Shown: positions 17,269-26,750 of the stretch, in pieces
How the letters are laid out: every line of letters starts with the position of its first letter
Numbering within the stretch: position 1 is the stretch's first letter
Origin: an uncultured Lachnospiraceae bacterium
Lineage (GTDB): Bacteria; Bacillota; Clostridia; Lachnospirales; Lachnospiraceae
Length of the DNA: 64,000 bases
Assembly (NCBI GenBank): GCA_946405625.1
Contig: CAMJHQ010000001.1
Coordinates: 1 to 64,000 of the forward strand
Reading direction: 5' to 3'
The notes under the pieces: generated by a model
Database searches by the model: none
What the model saw: the letters and a program-made list of their open reading frames with translations, nothing else
Told to the model about the DNA's origin: nothing
Translations under genes and position numbers: made by a program

Positions 17269-18192
17269 GTGTCAAAAGGTAAGAAAAATAATAATTTTAA
17301 GCTTTCTATCAAATTGTTCTTGCTGGTATTACCATTTCTTATTTTGGTATTCTTATTCAGCTACTATCCGTTGTACGGATGGATTTATGCATTTTATGAT
17401 TATAAGCCGCCAAGAACATTGGCAGATAGCCAGTTTGTAGGATTTAAGTGGTTTGTTTCATTGGTAAGTAGTCCGGTGAAAGTAAGGCAGATTGTTCAGG
17501 TTCTGAAGAATACATTTGCCATGAGTGGACTTACTCTTGGTACCAGCTGGCTTCCAATGCTTTTTGCTGTATTCCTTAATGAGATCAGAGGCGTTAAGTT
17601 CCGTAAGTTTGTACAGACAGTTACAACCCTTCCTAACTTCGTCAGCTGGGTAATGGTTTATTCAATTGCATTCTCATTATTCAACAGTACAGGAATGATG
17701 AACTCATTACTTATGAAGCTTGGTTGGATCGATCAGCCGATTCTGTTCCTTCAGCAGACTGATCATGTATGGTTCACACAGTGGCTGTGGCTTTCATGGA
17801 AAAACCTCGGATGGCAGGCAGTTATGTACATCGCAGCTATTTCCGGTATTGATGATGAGATGATTGAAGCAGCTCGAGTAGACGGTGCTTCAAGAATGCA
17901 GATTATCAGACATATTACAATTCCTAGTCTGCTTCCTACATATTTCGTTCTTCTTGTTATCAACGTTGCTAACTTCCTTAACAACGGTATGGAGCAGTAC
18001 TACGTATTTGAAAATGCATTTAATAAGGAAAAGATTCAGGTTCTTGACCTTTACGTTTTCCACCTTGCTATGGGTAACGGAGGTTATCCGGTTTCAGTAG
18101 CTATCAGTATGCTGAAGAGTCTTATTAGTGTAACCCTGTTGATTGTATTAAATCGAGCTTCTAAGTCAATTAGAGGCGAGAGCGTTCTGTAA
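17269..18192 (+). CDS. Sugar ABC transporter permease, LplB/CUT1 type
   Basis: The 307-residue integral membrane protein has six predicted helices and the permease EAA loop ISGIDDEMIEAARVDGASRM, which contacts the ATPase. The N-terminal segment FSYYPLYGWIYAFYDYKPPR is typical of the LplB/YtcQ-partner subfamily that imports oligosaccharides. It starts with GTG behind GGAGGGG. The second permease follows 14 bp later and the binding protein after that. No ATPase gene is in the operon, which is usual for CUT1 importers that share a multi-task ATPase such as MsmK. Confidence 0.93.
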   Translation: MSKGKKNNNFKLSIKLFLLVLPFLILVFLFSYYPLYGWIYAFYDYKPPRTLADSQFVGFKWFVSLVSSPVKVRQIVQVLKNTFAMSGLTLGTSWLPMLFAVFLNEIRGVKFRKFVQTVTTLPNFVSWVMVYSIAFSLFNSTGMMNSLLMKLGWIDQPILFLQQTDHVWFTQWLWLSWKNLGWQAVMYIAAISGIDDEMIEAARVDGASRMQIIRHITIPSLLPTYFVLLVINVANFLNNGMEQYYVFENAFNKEKIQVLDLYVFHLAMGNGGYPVSVAISMLKSLISVTLLIVLNRASKSIRGESVL

Positions 18193-18206
18193 ATGGGGGG
18201 AGAAAG

Positions 18207-19136
18207 ATGGCAAAAGTAAAAGTAAACAAAAAGAATAAAATCAAGGTAAGCAGGGGTGACCGTACCCTTGAGATCACCTGTTATATTATCTTCGCTTTAG
18301 CCGCACTTATTTGTCTGTATCCTTTCTATTATGTAATAATTAATACGATCAGCGCAAACGATTTAAGTGCAAAGGGCGATGTTCTCTTCTGGCCGAAGGG
18401 ATTACATTTTAAAAACTACATCAATGCATTTCAGATTGATGGTCTCTTAAATGCAACAGTTATATCTGTTCTCAGAACAGTTATAGGTACATTCCTTACA
18501 GTATTTGCCTGTGCATTTATGGGATTCATGTTCACACAGGAGAAGATGTGGCTTCGTAAGGTTTGGTACAGACTCGTAGTTGCAACTATGTACTTCAATG
18601 CAGGTATCATTCCTTGGTATCTCATTATGAAGAACCTTCACCTTACAAACAATTTCTGGGGATATATTCTTCCGGCTATTGTTTCACCGTTCCTGTTGAT
18701 ACTTACAAAGACATTCATCGAGAACGTACCTCGAGAGCTTCAGGAAGCTGCCATGATCGATGGTGCCGGAGTTCTCACAGTGTTCTTCAAGGTTATGATA
18801 CCGGTTATTAAACCGATTCTTGCAACAGTTGCTATTTGGTCAGCTGTTAATCAGTGGAACGCATTCCAGGATACACTGCTCCTCATGACAGATACAAAGC
18901 TGTATCCACTGCAGTTCCTGCTTTATCAGTACCTGAATCAGGCAAGTTCGCTTGCTTCTCTTGCTAAGAGTACAACAAGTACAACATCACTTGCAGCAGC
19001 AGCTGCTACAACGGCAACAACAACATCAGTACGTATGACCATCACGGTTATCGTAGTTCTTCCTATCATGGTAGTATATCCTTTCTTCCAGAAGTACTAT
19101 GTAAAGGGTATCATGATCGGTGCTGTAAAGGGTTAA
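18207..19136 (+). CDS. Sugar ABC transporter permease, LplC/YtcP type
   Basis: The 309-residue protein pairs with the preceding permease. It shows the LplC-type N-terminus (LICLYPFYYVIINTISAND), the EAA-loop segment ENVPRELQEAAMIDGAG, and the subfamily C-terminus PFFQKYYVKGIMIGAVKG. Near residues 250-275 there is a Ser/Thr/Ala-rich low-complexity run (STTSTTSLAAAAATTATTTS) in a position that is variable in this subfamily. GGGGGGAGA precedes the ATG. A short CCCGG/CCGGG stem lies after the stop, between it and the binding-protein gene. Confidence 0.93.
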   Translation: MAKVKVNKKNKIKVSRGDRTLEITCYIIFALAALICLYPFYYVIINTISANDLSAKGDVLFWPKGLHFKNYINAFQIDGLLNATVISVLRTVIGTFLTVFACAFMGFMFTQEKMWLRKVWYRLVVATMYFNAGIIPWYLIMKNLHLTNNFWGYILPAIVSPFLLILTKTFIENVPRELQEAAMIDGAGVLTVFFKVMIPVIKPILATVAIWSAVNQWNAFQDTLLLMTDTKLYPLQFLLYQYLNQASSLASLAKSTTSTTSLAAAAATTATTTSVRMTITVIVVLPIMVVYPFFQKYYVKGIMIGAVKG

Positions 19137-19204
19137 TTCCCTGATTAATATGTGCTTTATCCCGGGAAGTCCGGGAGGTATTTATAAAATAAGGAGGACT
19201 TAAA

Positions 19205-20992
19205 ATGAGATTAAAGAAAGTTACTTCTCTTGCGCTTACAGCAGCTATGGGTATGTCATTACTCGCAGGCTGTGGCGGTTCATCAGGAGGCGGAGACACT
19301 ACTGCAGCAACAGAAGCTAAGACAGAAGCTAAAACTGAAAGTAGTGGTGGCGGCGATACTACAGAGGCTCCATCAGGAGATGGACAGCTTGTAGCTAATC
19401 ATGACACAGAGTACACAGTTGATTTCTACAACGTAGCAGCTAACTTCCAGGGTGTTCAGCCTGGATGGTACGGCAAGATCGTTAAGGATAAGTTCAACAT
19501 GAATCTCAACATTATTGCACCTCAGGTATCAGGTGATGGTGCAGCTCTTTACCAGACACGTTGTGCAGCTGGTAATCTCGGAGATCTTATTATCCTTGAT
19601 AATGCTGATATGTCTGAGTGTGTTGATTCAGGTCTTGTAATGGATCTGAACGGAATCATCCAGAACTATCCTAACCTTATGAAATTCCAGAGCCAGATTG
19701 AACAGTTCAATAAGCAGATCGGTGATGGAACAGGTATCTATGCTATACCTCTTGAAATGAATAACAACGGACCTACAGATTATAAGCAGCTGCATGTTTA
19801 TACATATCCTCGTATGGGATGGGATATGTACAACGAAGCCGGCGCACCAGAGCTTAAGAATCTTGATGATCTTCTTAACTGCCTTAAGACTATCCAGGAT
19901 GCTCATCCAACAAATGACAAGGGAGATCCTGCTTATGCGATCAGCCTTTGGAAAGACTGGGACAGCAACTACATGGAGTGCGTAGCTCAGCTTACAAAGT
20001 GGTACGGACAGGAAGTTAACGGTTCTGTACTTATCGGAACAGATAACTCTATTTCTCCACTTACTGACAAGAATGGTGCTTACTATAAGATGCTTAAGTT
20101 CCTCTTCCAGGCAAATCAGATGGGTCTTGTAGATCCTGACTCTGCTACACAGGATTGGAACGCAGTAGTATCTAAGATGCAGGATAAGAGAATTTACCTC
20201 TACTGGTACAGCTGGCAGTATGGTTTCTGGAACAGCCCTGCAAGAGGTGAAGAAGGCGTTAACTACGTAGAGATTCCTGTAGCTGATACAAACCTTTATC
20301 AGCCATCAGATACATACTACGGTGACGGACGTGTTCTCGGTGTTGGTTCTCAGGTTTCAGAAGAGAACCTTGCAAGACTTATGGAGTTCCTTGACTGGTA
20401 TGCTTCACCTGAAGGTGTTCAGATTCAGCATGCAGGTACAGAAGGACTTACATATACAGTTGAAAACGGCAAGTATGTTCCTACAGAAGACGGTCTTAAC
20501 AGATTCTCAGCAGAAGTTAAGGTTCCTGATGACATGGGCGGCGGAAACTGGAATGATGGTAACAACATGATCAACCAGTGGATCGTTGCATCTTGCGATA
20601 TCAACCCTGAGACAGGCGAGCCTTATGCTGATTCAATGTGGTCTTCAACAATCGAACTTAACCAGACAAAGACAACTAAGGAATGGTCAGAGAAGTTTGG
20701 TGCTAAGGACGATGTTGAGTATCTTCTTAACCACAATATGATGACAGTTGTTCCTTCAATCAACATGTCGCTTGCAATTGATGATACAGACATTTCTCTT
20801 ATCAGAAATCAGACAGGTGATGTTATTAAGGAAGCTTCATGGAGAATGGTATTTGCTTCAGATGAAGCAGATTTCGAAGCTCAGTGGGATGATATGTGCT
20901 CACAGCTTGAAGGTCTTGGATACGAAGATCTTGTTAAGTTTGATACAGAGAAGTATCAGCCAATGCTTGATGCAAGAAAAGCTGCTCAGTAA
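19205..20992 (+). CDS. Extracellular oligosaccharide-binding lipoprotein of the ABC importer
   Basis: The 595-residue lipoprotein has a lipobox LLAGC (Cys near residue 22) and a Gly/Ser/Thr/Glu-rich linker (GGSSGGGDTTAATEAK), then a long solute-binding domain of the LplA/family-1 type. Length near 550-600 residues is usual for this subfamily. Repeated Trp/Tyr-rich segments such as YWYSWQYGFWNS fit a sugar-stacking cleft. It is anchored outside the membrane and delivers the oligosaccharide to the two upstream permeases. AGGAGG precedes the ATG. A strong terminator follows, leaving the GH43 gene to partial readthrough or its own promoter. Confidence 0.92.
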   Translation: MRLKKVTSLALTAAMGMSLLAGCGGSSGGGDTTAATEAKTEAKTESSGGGDTTEAPSGDGQLVANHDTEYTVDFYNVAANFQGVQPGWYGKIVKDKFNMNLNIIAPQVSGDGAALYQTRCAAGNLGDLIILDNADMSECVDSGLVMDLNGIIQNYPNLMKFQSQIEQFNKQIGDGTGIYAIPLEMNNNGPTDYKQLHVYTYPRMGWDMYNEAGAPELKNLDDLLNCLKTIQDAHPTNDKGDPAYAISLWKDWDSNYMECVAQLTKWYGQEVNGSVLIGTDNSISPLTDKNGAYYKMLKFLFQANQMGLVDPDSATQDWNAVVSKMQDKRIYLYWYSWQYGFWNSPARGEEGVNYVEIPVADTNLYQPSDTYYGDGRVLGVGSQVSEENLARLMEFLDWYASPEGVQIQHAGTEGLTYTVENGKYVPTEDGLNRFSAEVKVPDDMGGGNWNDGNNMINQWIVASCDINPETGEPYADSMWSSTIELNQTKTTKEWSEKFGAKDDVEYLLNHNMMTVVPSINMSLAIDDTDISLIRNQTGDVIKEASWRMVFASDEADFEAQWDDMCSQLEGLGYEDLVKFDTEKYQPMLDARKAAQ

Positions 20993-21015
20993 TATTTACA
21001 GCTTTTGAGTTTATC

Positions 21016-21050
21016 GGATGCCATGCCGAATAGCATGGCATCCTTTTTTT
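21016..21050 (+). terminator. Terminator after the binding-protein gene
   Basis: GGATGCCATGC and GCATGGCATCC form an eleven-base perfect stem with a six-base loop followed by seven T residues. It lies between the binding-protein gene and GH43 and would give excess transcript for the binding protein. Confidence 0.93.
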
Positions 21051-21075
21051 AAAAAAGATAGTAGGAGGGCATATA

Positions 21076-22473
21076 ATGTCAAATCCGTATTTACCGAGAT
21101 GGGAGTATATTCCAGATGGCGAACCGAGAGTGTTCGGAGACAGGATTTATATATATGGATCACATGATATTGCAGGTTCAGGTTCATTCTGTGATATAGT
21201 TCACAAGGTTTGGAGTGCACCTGTTGACAATCCGAATCAGTGGGTATGTCATGGAGATATTTTTAGAGTAGCGGCAACCAGAGATCATGAGCCTGATACT
21301 GACTGGACAAATGAAAATTCCAGGTTATTCGCACCAGATGTAGTTGAAAAAGACGGTAAGTATTACCTTTATTGTTATATAGATAATGAAAAGGGATGTG
21401 TTGCGGTAAGCGATCGCCCAGAAGGACCATTCAAACTTGTATCACAGTATAAATATACAATCCCCGATGAAGTTTGTAATAACGGACTTTTCATCGATCC
21501 GTCAGTATTTGTTGATGATGACGGAAAAGTATACATATATTGCGGATTCCTCAAGTCTTATATGGCGGAACTTAATCCGGACAATATGTATGAAATAAAA
21601 GAAGATACTCTTATTGAGCATTTCATACCGCCTTGCGATCCGGCAGTGCTTCGTCCGGAAGATGGCTTCGATGATGAAAGCAAGACTTTCTTCGAAGCAG
21701 CTTCAATGCGTAAGGTCGGCGATACATATTATATGATCTATTCGCCTAAGTATTGTCCGAATCTTGCATATGCAACCTCTGACAGTCCGACCGGACCATT
21801 CAAATTCAGAGGATTTATAATTAACAGCGGAATAGATTATCCGGGTGGAAACAATCACGGATCGATCGCAAACATAAACGGTCAGTGGTATATTTTCTAT
21901 CACAGAATGACCAACGGAACCATCATGTCAAGAAGAGGATGCGTTGAGAAGATTGAGATTCTCCCTGACGGAACAATCCCTGAAGTTGAAGCGACCAGCC
22001 TTGGCTTTGAGGATTCACTCAATCCTTATCAGATAACCGATGCTGACATCGCATGTGTTCTTACAGGTGATGCATTTATATCTGAGAGAAATGTATTCGA
22101 CAGATTTATCAGAAACATAACAACTGATACGATCATCGGCTACAGATATTTTGATTTCGGAGAAGACTTCGACAGCAAGACAATGCAGTTCGCAGCTAAG
22201 GTTCGCGGAATGGGAACAAATTGCAGAATGAATATTTTTATTGATGGTGTGGATTCCAGAGATAAGCTTAAAACATGCAAGACTGTCGGAAAGAAGATAG
22301 GAAGTATCGAAATCGGCCATGACGATGAAGTGATCACCACTGTTGTAGAGGCTGTGACCGGACGTCACGCTGTATACTTTACTGTTGAAACTGATTACGG
22401 CGACGGATGGATGGCTGATTATTTCAAGGGCAGAAGCCTGTTCGAGCTTGAGAGCTTTGTATTTATGAAATAA
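21076..22473 (+). CDS. Glycoside hydrolase family 43 enzyme (arabinofuranosidase/xylosidase type), cytoplasmic
   Basis: The 465-residue protein has the five-bladed propeller features of GH43: an early DRIYIYGSHD strand in place of the general-base region, FAPDVVEKDGKYYLYC, the pKa-modulating Asp in FIDPSVFVDDDGKVYIY, the catalytic Glu region FFEAASMRKVGDTYYMIYS, and NNHGSIANINGQWYIFYHR. The last 130 residues form a beta-rich ancillary domain. There is no signal peptide, so it acts inside the cell on oligosaccharides brought in by the adjacent importer. AGGAGG precedes the ATG. Substrate within the arabino/xylo range is inferred from the kinase and AraD downstream. Confidence 0.92.
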   Translation: MSNPYLPRWEYIPDGEPRVFGDRIYIYGSHDIAGSGSFCDIVHKVWSAPVDNPNQWVCHGDIFRVAATRDHEPDTDWTNENSRLFAPDVVEKDGKYYLYCYIDNEKGCVAVSDRPEGPFKLVSQYKYTIPDEVCNNGLFIDPSVFVDDDGKVYIYCGFLKSYMAELNPDNMYEIKEDTLIEHFIPPCDPAVLRPEDGFDDESKTFFEAASMRKVGDTYYMIYSPKYCPNLAYATSDSPTGPFKFRGFIINSGIDYPGGNNHGSIANINGQWYIFYHRMTNGTIMSRRGCVEKIEILPDGTIPEVEATSLGFEDSLNPYQITDADIACVLTGDAFISERNVFDRFIRNITTDTIIGYRYFDFGEDFDSKTMQFAAKVRGMGTNCRMNIFIDGVDSRDKLKTCKTVGKKIGSIEIGHDDEVITTVVEAVTGRHAVYFTVETDYGDGWMADYFKGRSLFELESFVFMK

Positions 22474-22493
22474 AAAACTAACTGTTAAACCAG

Positions 22494-22536
22494 AGGCGTA
22501 ATTCATCCGCTTTGACGATGGATTACGCCTTTCTAT
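22494..22536 (+). terminator. Terminator after GH43
   Basis: GGCGTAATTCATC and GATGGATTACGCC form a 13-bp stem with one G-T pair and a nine-base loop, followed by TTTCTAT, a short T-run. Confidence 0.8.
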
Positions 22537-22540
22537 GTTA

Positions 22541-22570
22541 TTGATTTTGAATATAACGCTATGATAAAAT
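22541..22570 (+). promoter_or_regulatory. Promoter candidate for the FGGY kinase-araD genes
   Basis: TTGATT (22541-22546) and TAAAAT (22565-22570) are 18 bp apart, just after the GH43 terminator and 77 bp before the kinase start, so these two genes may be transcribed separately. Confidence 0.5.
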
Positions 22571-22646
22571 GTTAAAGGTTGATTTTGCATTTGATCGGTT
22601 TGTTGATAGAAGAAAAATGTAAATAAACAAAATAGGAGGTTTTGTG

Positions 22647-24233
22647 ATGGGTATCGGTAATATGATAGAAGAGGGTAAGACAGCGCTCGGAATAGAGTTC
22701 GGATCTACCAGGATCAAGGCAGTTCTCGTTGGAGAAAACGGACAGGTTATCGCTCAGGGAAACAGTGATTGGGAGAATCAGTATGAGAATGGCGTATGGA
22801 CATACAGCCTTGATATGATTTGGTCAGGTCTGCAGGAAGCATATTCGGAACTTAAGAAGAGTGTTAAGGCAGAGTATAGCGTAACACTTAAGAAGATCGG
22901 AGCTATAGGTTTCAGTGCTATGATGCACGGATATATGGCATTTAACGAAGAGGGTGAGCTTCTTGTACCGTTCAGAACCTGGAGAAATACAATAACAGAG
23001 GAAGCTGCAGCAAAGCTTACAGAGCTTTTCGGTTTTAATATTCCTCAGCGCTGGAGTATCGCACATCTCTATCAGGCAATTCTTAACAAGGAAGATCACG
23101 TTAAGGACATTTCTTTCTTTACAACTCTTGCAGGATACATCCACTGGAAGCTGACAGGCGAGAAGGTTCTGGGTGTAGGAGATGCATCGGGTATGTTCCC
23201 TATAGACAGCACAACAAGAGATTATAACAAAGAATATATGAACAAGTTCGATGATGTTCTCGGAGCTGAGGGTGTTGCATGGAAGCTTGAGGATATCATT
23301 CCAAGTGTACTTGTTGCAGGTAAAAATGCAGGTGCACTTACAGAGGAGGGTGCAGCACTCCTTGATACAGAGAAGGATCTTGAAGCAGGTATTCCACTCT
23401 GTCCACCTGAAGGCGATGCAGGAACCGGAATGGTTGCTACAAACAGCGTAGCAGTAAGGACCGGAAATGTATCGGCTGGAACATCCATTTTCGCAATGGT
23501 AGTAATGGAGAAGGCACTCGAGAAGGTTCATGAAGAAATAGATGTTGTTACAACACCATCAGGTGATGATGTTGCTATGGTTCATTGCAATAACTGTACA
23601 TCTGATATAAATGCGTGGGCTAAGATATTCCGTGAGTATTCAGAAGCACTCGGAATAGAAGTAGATACAAATAAGCTTTATACAACACTTTTCAAGGCTG
23701 CTCTCGACGGAGCACCTGATTGTGGCGGACTTGCAGGATTTAATTATTTCTCGGGAGAGCCTGTAACAGGCTTTGCTGAAGGAAGACCTGTATTTGCAAG
23801 AAAGGTCAATGCAGACTTCAGTTTTGCAAACTTCATGAGATGGAATCTTTATTCTGCAGTAAGCACACTTAAGGTAGGACTTGATATTCTCATAAAGGAT
23901 GAGAAGGTTAAGGTTGATAAGCTCTACGGACACGGTGGATTCTTCAAGACACCGGAAGTAGGACAGAAGATAATGTCAGCTGCAACAGGCGGCCCGGTAA
24001 CTGTAATGGAGACTGCCGGTGAAGGTGGAGCATGGGGAATCGCAGTGCTTGCACTCTTCCTTATGAAGGGTGAAGGAAAAACTCTTGCAGACTTCCTGAA
24101 CGAAGTTATATTTAAGGGCGCAGAAGGTGTATCGATCACGGCTTCACAGGAAGAGATCGATGGCTTCGACCGTTTCATGGAGACCTTCAAGTCAACCCTT
24201 CCGATCGAGAAGGCAGCTGTGGAGACTTTGTAA
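22647..24233 (+). CDS. FGGY-family carbohydrate kinase (ribulokinase-like)
   Basis: The 528-residue protein has the FGGY kinase phosphate-binding strand near its start ([18 protein letters not shown]), [19 protein letters not shown] in the N-terminal domain, and [10 protein letters not shown] plus [16 protein letters not shown] in the C-terminal ATP-binding domain. Such kinases phosphorylate a pentulose or hexulose in the cytoplasm. araD starts 18 bp downstream, so L-ribulose is the best guess for the substrate; no L-arabinose isomerase gene is in the window. ATG 22647 is chosen over GTG 22644 from AGGAGG spacing of seven bases. Confidence 0.88.
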   Translation: MGIGNMIEEGKTALGIEFGSTRIKAVLVGENGQVIAQGNSDWENQYENGVWTYSLDMIWSGLQEAYSELKKSVKAEYSVTLKKIGAIGFSAMMHGYMAFNEEGELLVPFRTWRNTITEEAAAKLTELFGFNIPQRWSIAHLYQAILNKEDHVKDISFFTTLAGYIHWKLTGEKVLGVGDASGMFPIDSTTRDYNKEYMNKFDDVLGAEGVAWKLEDIIPSVLVAGKNAGALTEEGAALLDTEKDLEAGIPLCPPEGDAGTGMVATNSVAVRTGNVSAGTSIFAMVVMEKALEKVHEEIDVVTTPSGDDVAMVHCNNCTSDINAWAKIFREYSEALGIEVDTNKLYTTLFKAALDGAPDCGGLAGFNYFSGEPVTGFAEGRPVFARKVNADFSFANFMRWNLYSAVSTLKVGLDILIKDEKVKVDKLYGHGGFFKTPEVGQKIMSAATGGPVTVMETAGEGGAWGIAVLALFLMKGEGKTLADFLNEVIFKGAEGVSITASQEEIDGFDRFMETFKSTLPIEKAAVETL

Positions 24234-24251
24234 TTATAAAGGAGAACATAA

Positions 24252-24947
24252 ATGTTAGAAGAACTGAAGAAAGCCGTCTTTGAAGCTAATCTCGAGCTTC
24301 CGAAGCGCAAACTTGTTACATATACATGGGGAAATGTTAGCGGCATCGACCGCGAATCAGGCCTTTTTGTTATCAAGCCGAGCGGAGTGGATTATGAAAC
24401 TATGACAGCCGATGATATGGTTGTTATGGATCTTGACGGAAACAGAGTTGAAGGACGTTATAAACCTTCATCAGACACACCGACACATATCGAGTTATAT
24501 AAGAGATATCCTGAAATCGGCGGTGTAGTACATACACATTCTCCGGAGGCAACAGCATGGGCACAGGCCGGAAGAAGCATACCACTCTACGGAACAACAC
24601 ATGCTGATTATTTCTTCGGTGAGATTCCATGTGCAAGAAGTCTTACAGAAGAAGAAATAAACGGAGAGTATGAGAAGAATACAGGTCTTGTAATAATTGA
24701 AACATTCGACAGCAAGGGACTTAATCCTATGTACACACCGGGTGTGCTCTGCACAAATCACGGAGTATTTACATGGGGCAAGGATGCTGCAGAAGCTGTT
24801 CATAACGCAGTGGTTATGGAAGAAGTTGCAAAGATGGCAACCAGAACAGAACTTATAAATCCGAATGTTAAGCCTGCTCCGGACTGTATCAGAGATAAGC
24901 ATTTCTTCCGTAAGCATGGTGAGAATGCATATTACGGACAGGACTAA
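24252..24947 (+). CDS. araD: L-ribulose-5-phosphate 4-epimerase
   Basis: The 231-residue protein is full length for AraD, a class II aldolase-fold zinc enzyme that converts L-ribulose 5-phosphate to D-xylulose 5-phosphate and so feeds the pentose phosphate pathway. Seen are [20 protein letters not shown] (substrate phosphate loop), the zinc-ligand motif [32 protein letters not shown], and [20 protein letters not shown] with the third zinc His. It follows the kinase by 18 bp with GGAGAA as ribosome-binding site. A structured spacer at 24967-25042 separates it from the next two-component locus. Confidence 0.95.
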   Translation: MLEELKKAVFEANLELPKRKLVTYTWGNVSGIDRESGLFVIKPSGVDYETMTADDMVVMDLDGNRVEGRYKPSSDTPTHIELYKRYPEIGGVVHTHSPEATAWAQAGRSIPLYGTTHADYFFGEIPCARSLTEEEINGEYEKNTGLVIIETFDSKGLNPMYTPGVLCTNHGVFTWGKDAAEAVHNAVVMEEVAKMATRTELINPNVKPAPDCIRDKHFFRKHGENAYYGQD

Positions 24948-24966
24948 AAAGAGACTTTTACCAACA

Positions 24967-25042
24967 TCGCAGAGTATAGATGATCATAAGACTTCGTATA
25001 CGATGGTCTTTCAAATGAATATATGATCGCCATGCTCTGCGA
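24967..25042. other. Long imperfect hairpin between araD and the response regulator
   Basis: TCGCAGAG (24967-24974) pairs with CTCTGCGA (25035-25042). Within it, GATGATCAT pairs with ATATGATC and AAGAC pairs with GTCTT, giving an interrupted stem of about 76 nt in total. No T-run follows on the plus strand, so it is not a typical terminator. It could be an RNA-processing site or a leader structure of the regulator gene. Confidence 0.5.
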
Positions 25043-25082
25043 AATGTTTATGGTGTTAATATGTAATGGATAGGTGGGTTTA

Positions 25083-26750
25083 ATGATTAAGGTTTTTCTT
25101 GTAGAAGATGAATATGCAATAAGAGAAGGAATTAAAAGGTCTATCCATTGGGAGAGGGACGGCTTCGAGCTTGTTGGCGAAGCGGGTGATGGCGAGGTTG
25201 CTCTGCCGAAGATCATCAAGTCGAAGCCGGATATTCTTATAACGGATATCCGTATGCCTTTTATGGACGGACTTGAGCTTTCCCGTCTGGTCAAGAGCGA
25301 GATGCCCGATATAAAGATCATAGTTCTCAGCGGATATGATGATTTTAATTATGCAAAGCAGGCTATTTCCATAGGAGTAGAGGAGTATATTCTTAAACCT
25401 GTCTCAGAGGAAACTCTTATGGAGGAGCTGAAGAAGGTTGCCGAAATCATAAGTAAGGAAAAGCAGGAAAACGAAGCACGCGAAAAATATGTGCATGATA
25501 TGGAAGAGATAAGGATTCTCGAACAGCAGAAATTCCTGCATGATATGATAGACGGAAAGCTGTCTATACAGGAATCCATGGCTCTCGGCAAGAAGCTCGG
25601 AATAGAGGTGACAGCCGAATGCTATTCGATACTGCTGATGCAGGTATTCTCAGGAAATTCGGGTGAAAGTGATATCGATGCATATTCCGGTATTAAAGAA
25701 GATATCTATTCAAGGATAAAGGAAAACTGCAATGATATACCAAATGTGTTCCTGTACGATCAGGTAGGTGATGTTCTCTGTTTTCTGATTAAGGCAGATT
25801 CAGAGGAAGAACTTCGAGATATGATCCGAAGGGGAACAGAAAGCATCAGAAAGCTTATGAAGGATCATATGGATATGCTTTACTTTATGGCTGTCGGTAA
25901 GATCGTTGAGAGAATAAGAGATGTTAATATATCATATGCAGATGCCAGCCGTAAGTTTGCCGAAAGATATATGATTGAAGAAAGTGCAATATTTGACGGA
26001 ACGGAGAAGAAAGATAAAAAGTCCGGTAAGGCTGATCCTGTGATAGAAGAAAAGGCTGCAACCGATAAGATAGATCTCAACAGTATCGATGCAGGAAAAA
26101 TATCGCAGAAGACGATATTACATTTCCTTAAGAACGGAACGATTGCCGAGGTTGATGACTTTACGGAGGAATACTTCAGCAGCATCGGATATGAGGTTAT
26201 GGAGTCGATGATGCTGAGACAGTACGTTCTTGTGGAGGCACTGCTCAGTGCAGCTGCATTTATGAAGACTGTCGGTGTAGAAGGTAAGGAACTTGAGGAG
26301 ATACTTGGTGATACAAAGGATCCAACAGGCTATGCATCATCGGTCGATAGTGCAAGAGAATATATCCAAAAGCTGCTCAACACAATACTTGAGTATAGAA
26401 ATAAGCTTTCGGATCAGAAGTATATTGAGATAATCGATAAAGCCAAGGAGTATATCCAGAACAATTACCAGAATGAGGATATGTCGCTTCAGTCTGTTGC
26501 TCTGGAGGTAAATGTAAGCTCTAACCATTTCAGTGCTATTTTCCGTAAAGAGACAGGAGAGACATTTATAGATTATCTGACAGAGGTACGTATGGAGAAG
26601 GCAAGGACACTTCTTGTATGTACTGCCATGAAAACATCGGAAATCGGATTCCAGGTCGGATATAGGGATCCGCATTATTTCAGTTACATTTTCAAGAAGA
26701 CTCAGGGAATGTCCCCTAAGGAATACAGAAAAGCGAAGACTGACGCATGA
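25083..26750 (+). CDS. Response regulator, YesN/AraC type
   Basis: The 555-residue protein has a receiver domain (residues about 1-120: VFLVEDEYAIREG, phospho-acceptor Asp in ILITDIRMPFMDG, then VLSGYDDFNYAKQAI and YILKP), a long middle region, and a C-terminal AraC-type pair of helix-turn-helix motifs (residues about 450-553: MSLQSVALEVNVSSNHFS and SEIGFQVGYRDPHYFSYIFK). It would be phosphorylated by the kinase encoded next and activate the downstream importer operon. ATG 25083 is chosen because AGGTGG precedes it; GTG 25074 is upstream in frame. The kinase gene overlaps its stop by four bases (ATGA). Confidence 0.93.
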   Translation: MIKVFLVEDEYAIREGIKRSIHWERDGFELVGEAGDGEVALPKIIKSKPDILITDIRMPFMDGLELSRLVKSEMPDIKIIVLSGYDDFNYAKQAISIGVEEYILKPVSEETLMEELKKVAEIISKEKQENEAREKYVHDMEEIRILEQQKFLHDMIDGKLSIQESMALGKKLGIEVTAECYSILLMQVFSGNSGESDIDAYSGIKEDIYSRIKENCNDIPNVFLYDQVGDVLCFLIKADSEEELRDMIRRGTESIRKLMKDHMDMLYFMAVGKIVERIRDVNISYADASRKFAERYMIEESAIFDGTEKKDKKSGKADPVIEEKAATDKIDLNSIDAGKISQKTILHFLKNGTIAEVDDFTEEYFSSIGYEVMESMMLRQYVLVEALLSAAAFMKTVGVEGKELEEILGDTKDPTGYASSVDSAREYIQKLLNTILEYRNKLSDQKYIEIIDKAKEYIQNNYQNEDMSLQSVALEVNVSSNHFSAIFRKETGETFIDYLTEVRMEKARTLLVCTAMKTSEIGFQVGYRDPHYFSYIFKKTQGMSPKEYRKAKTDA

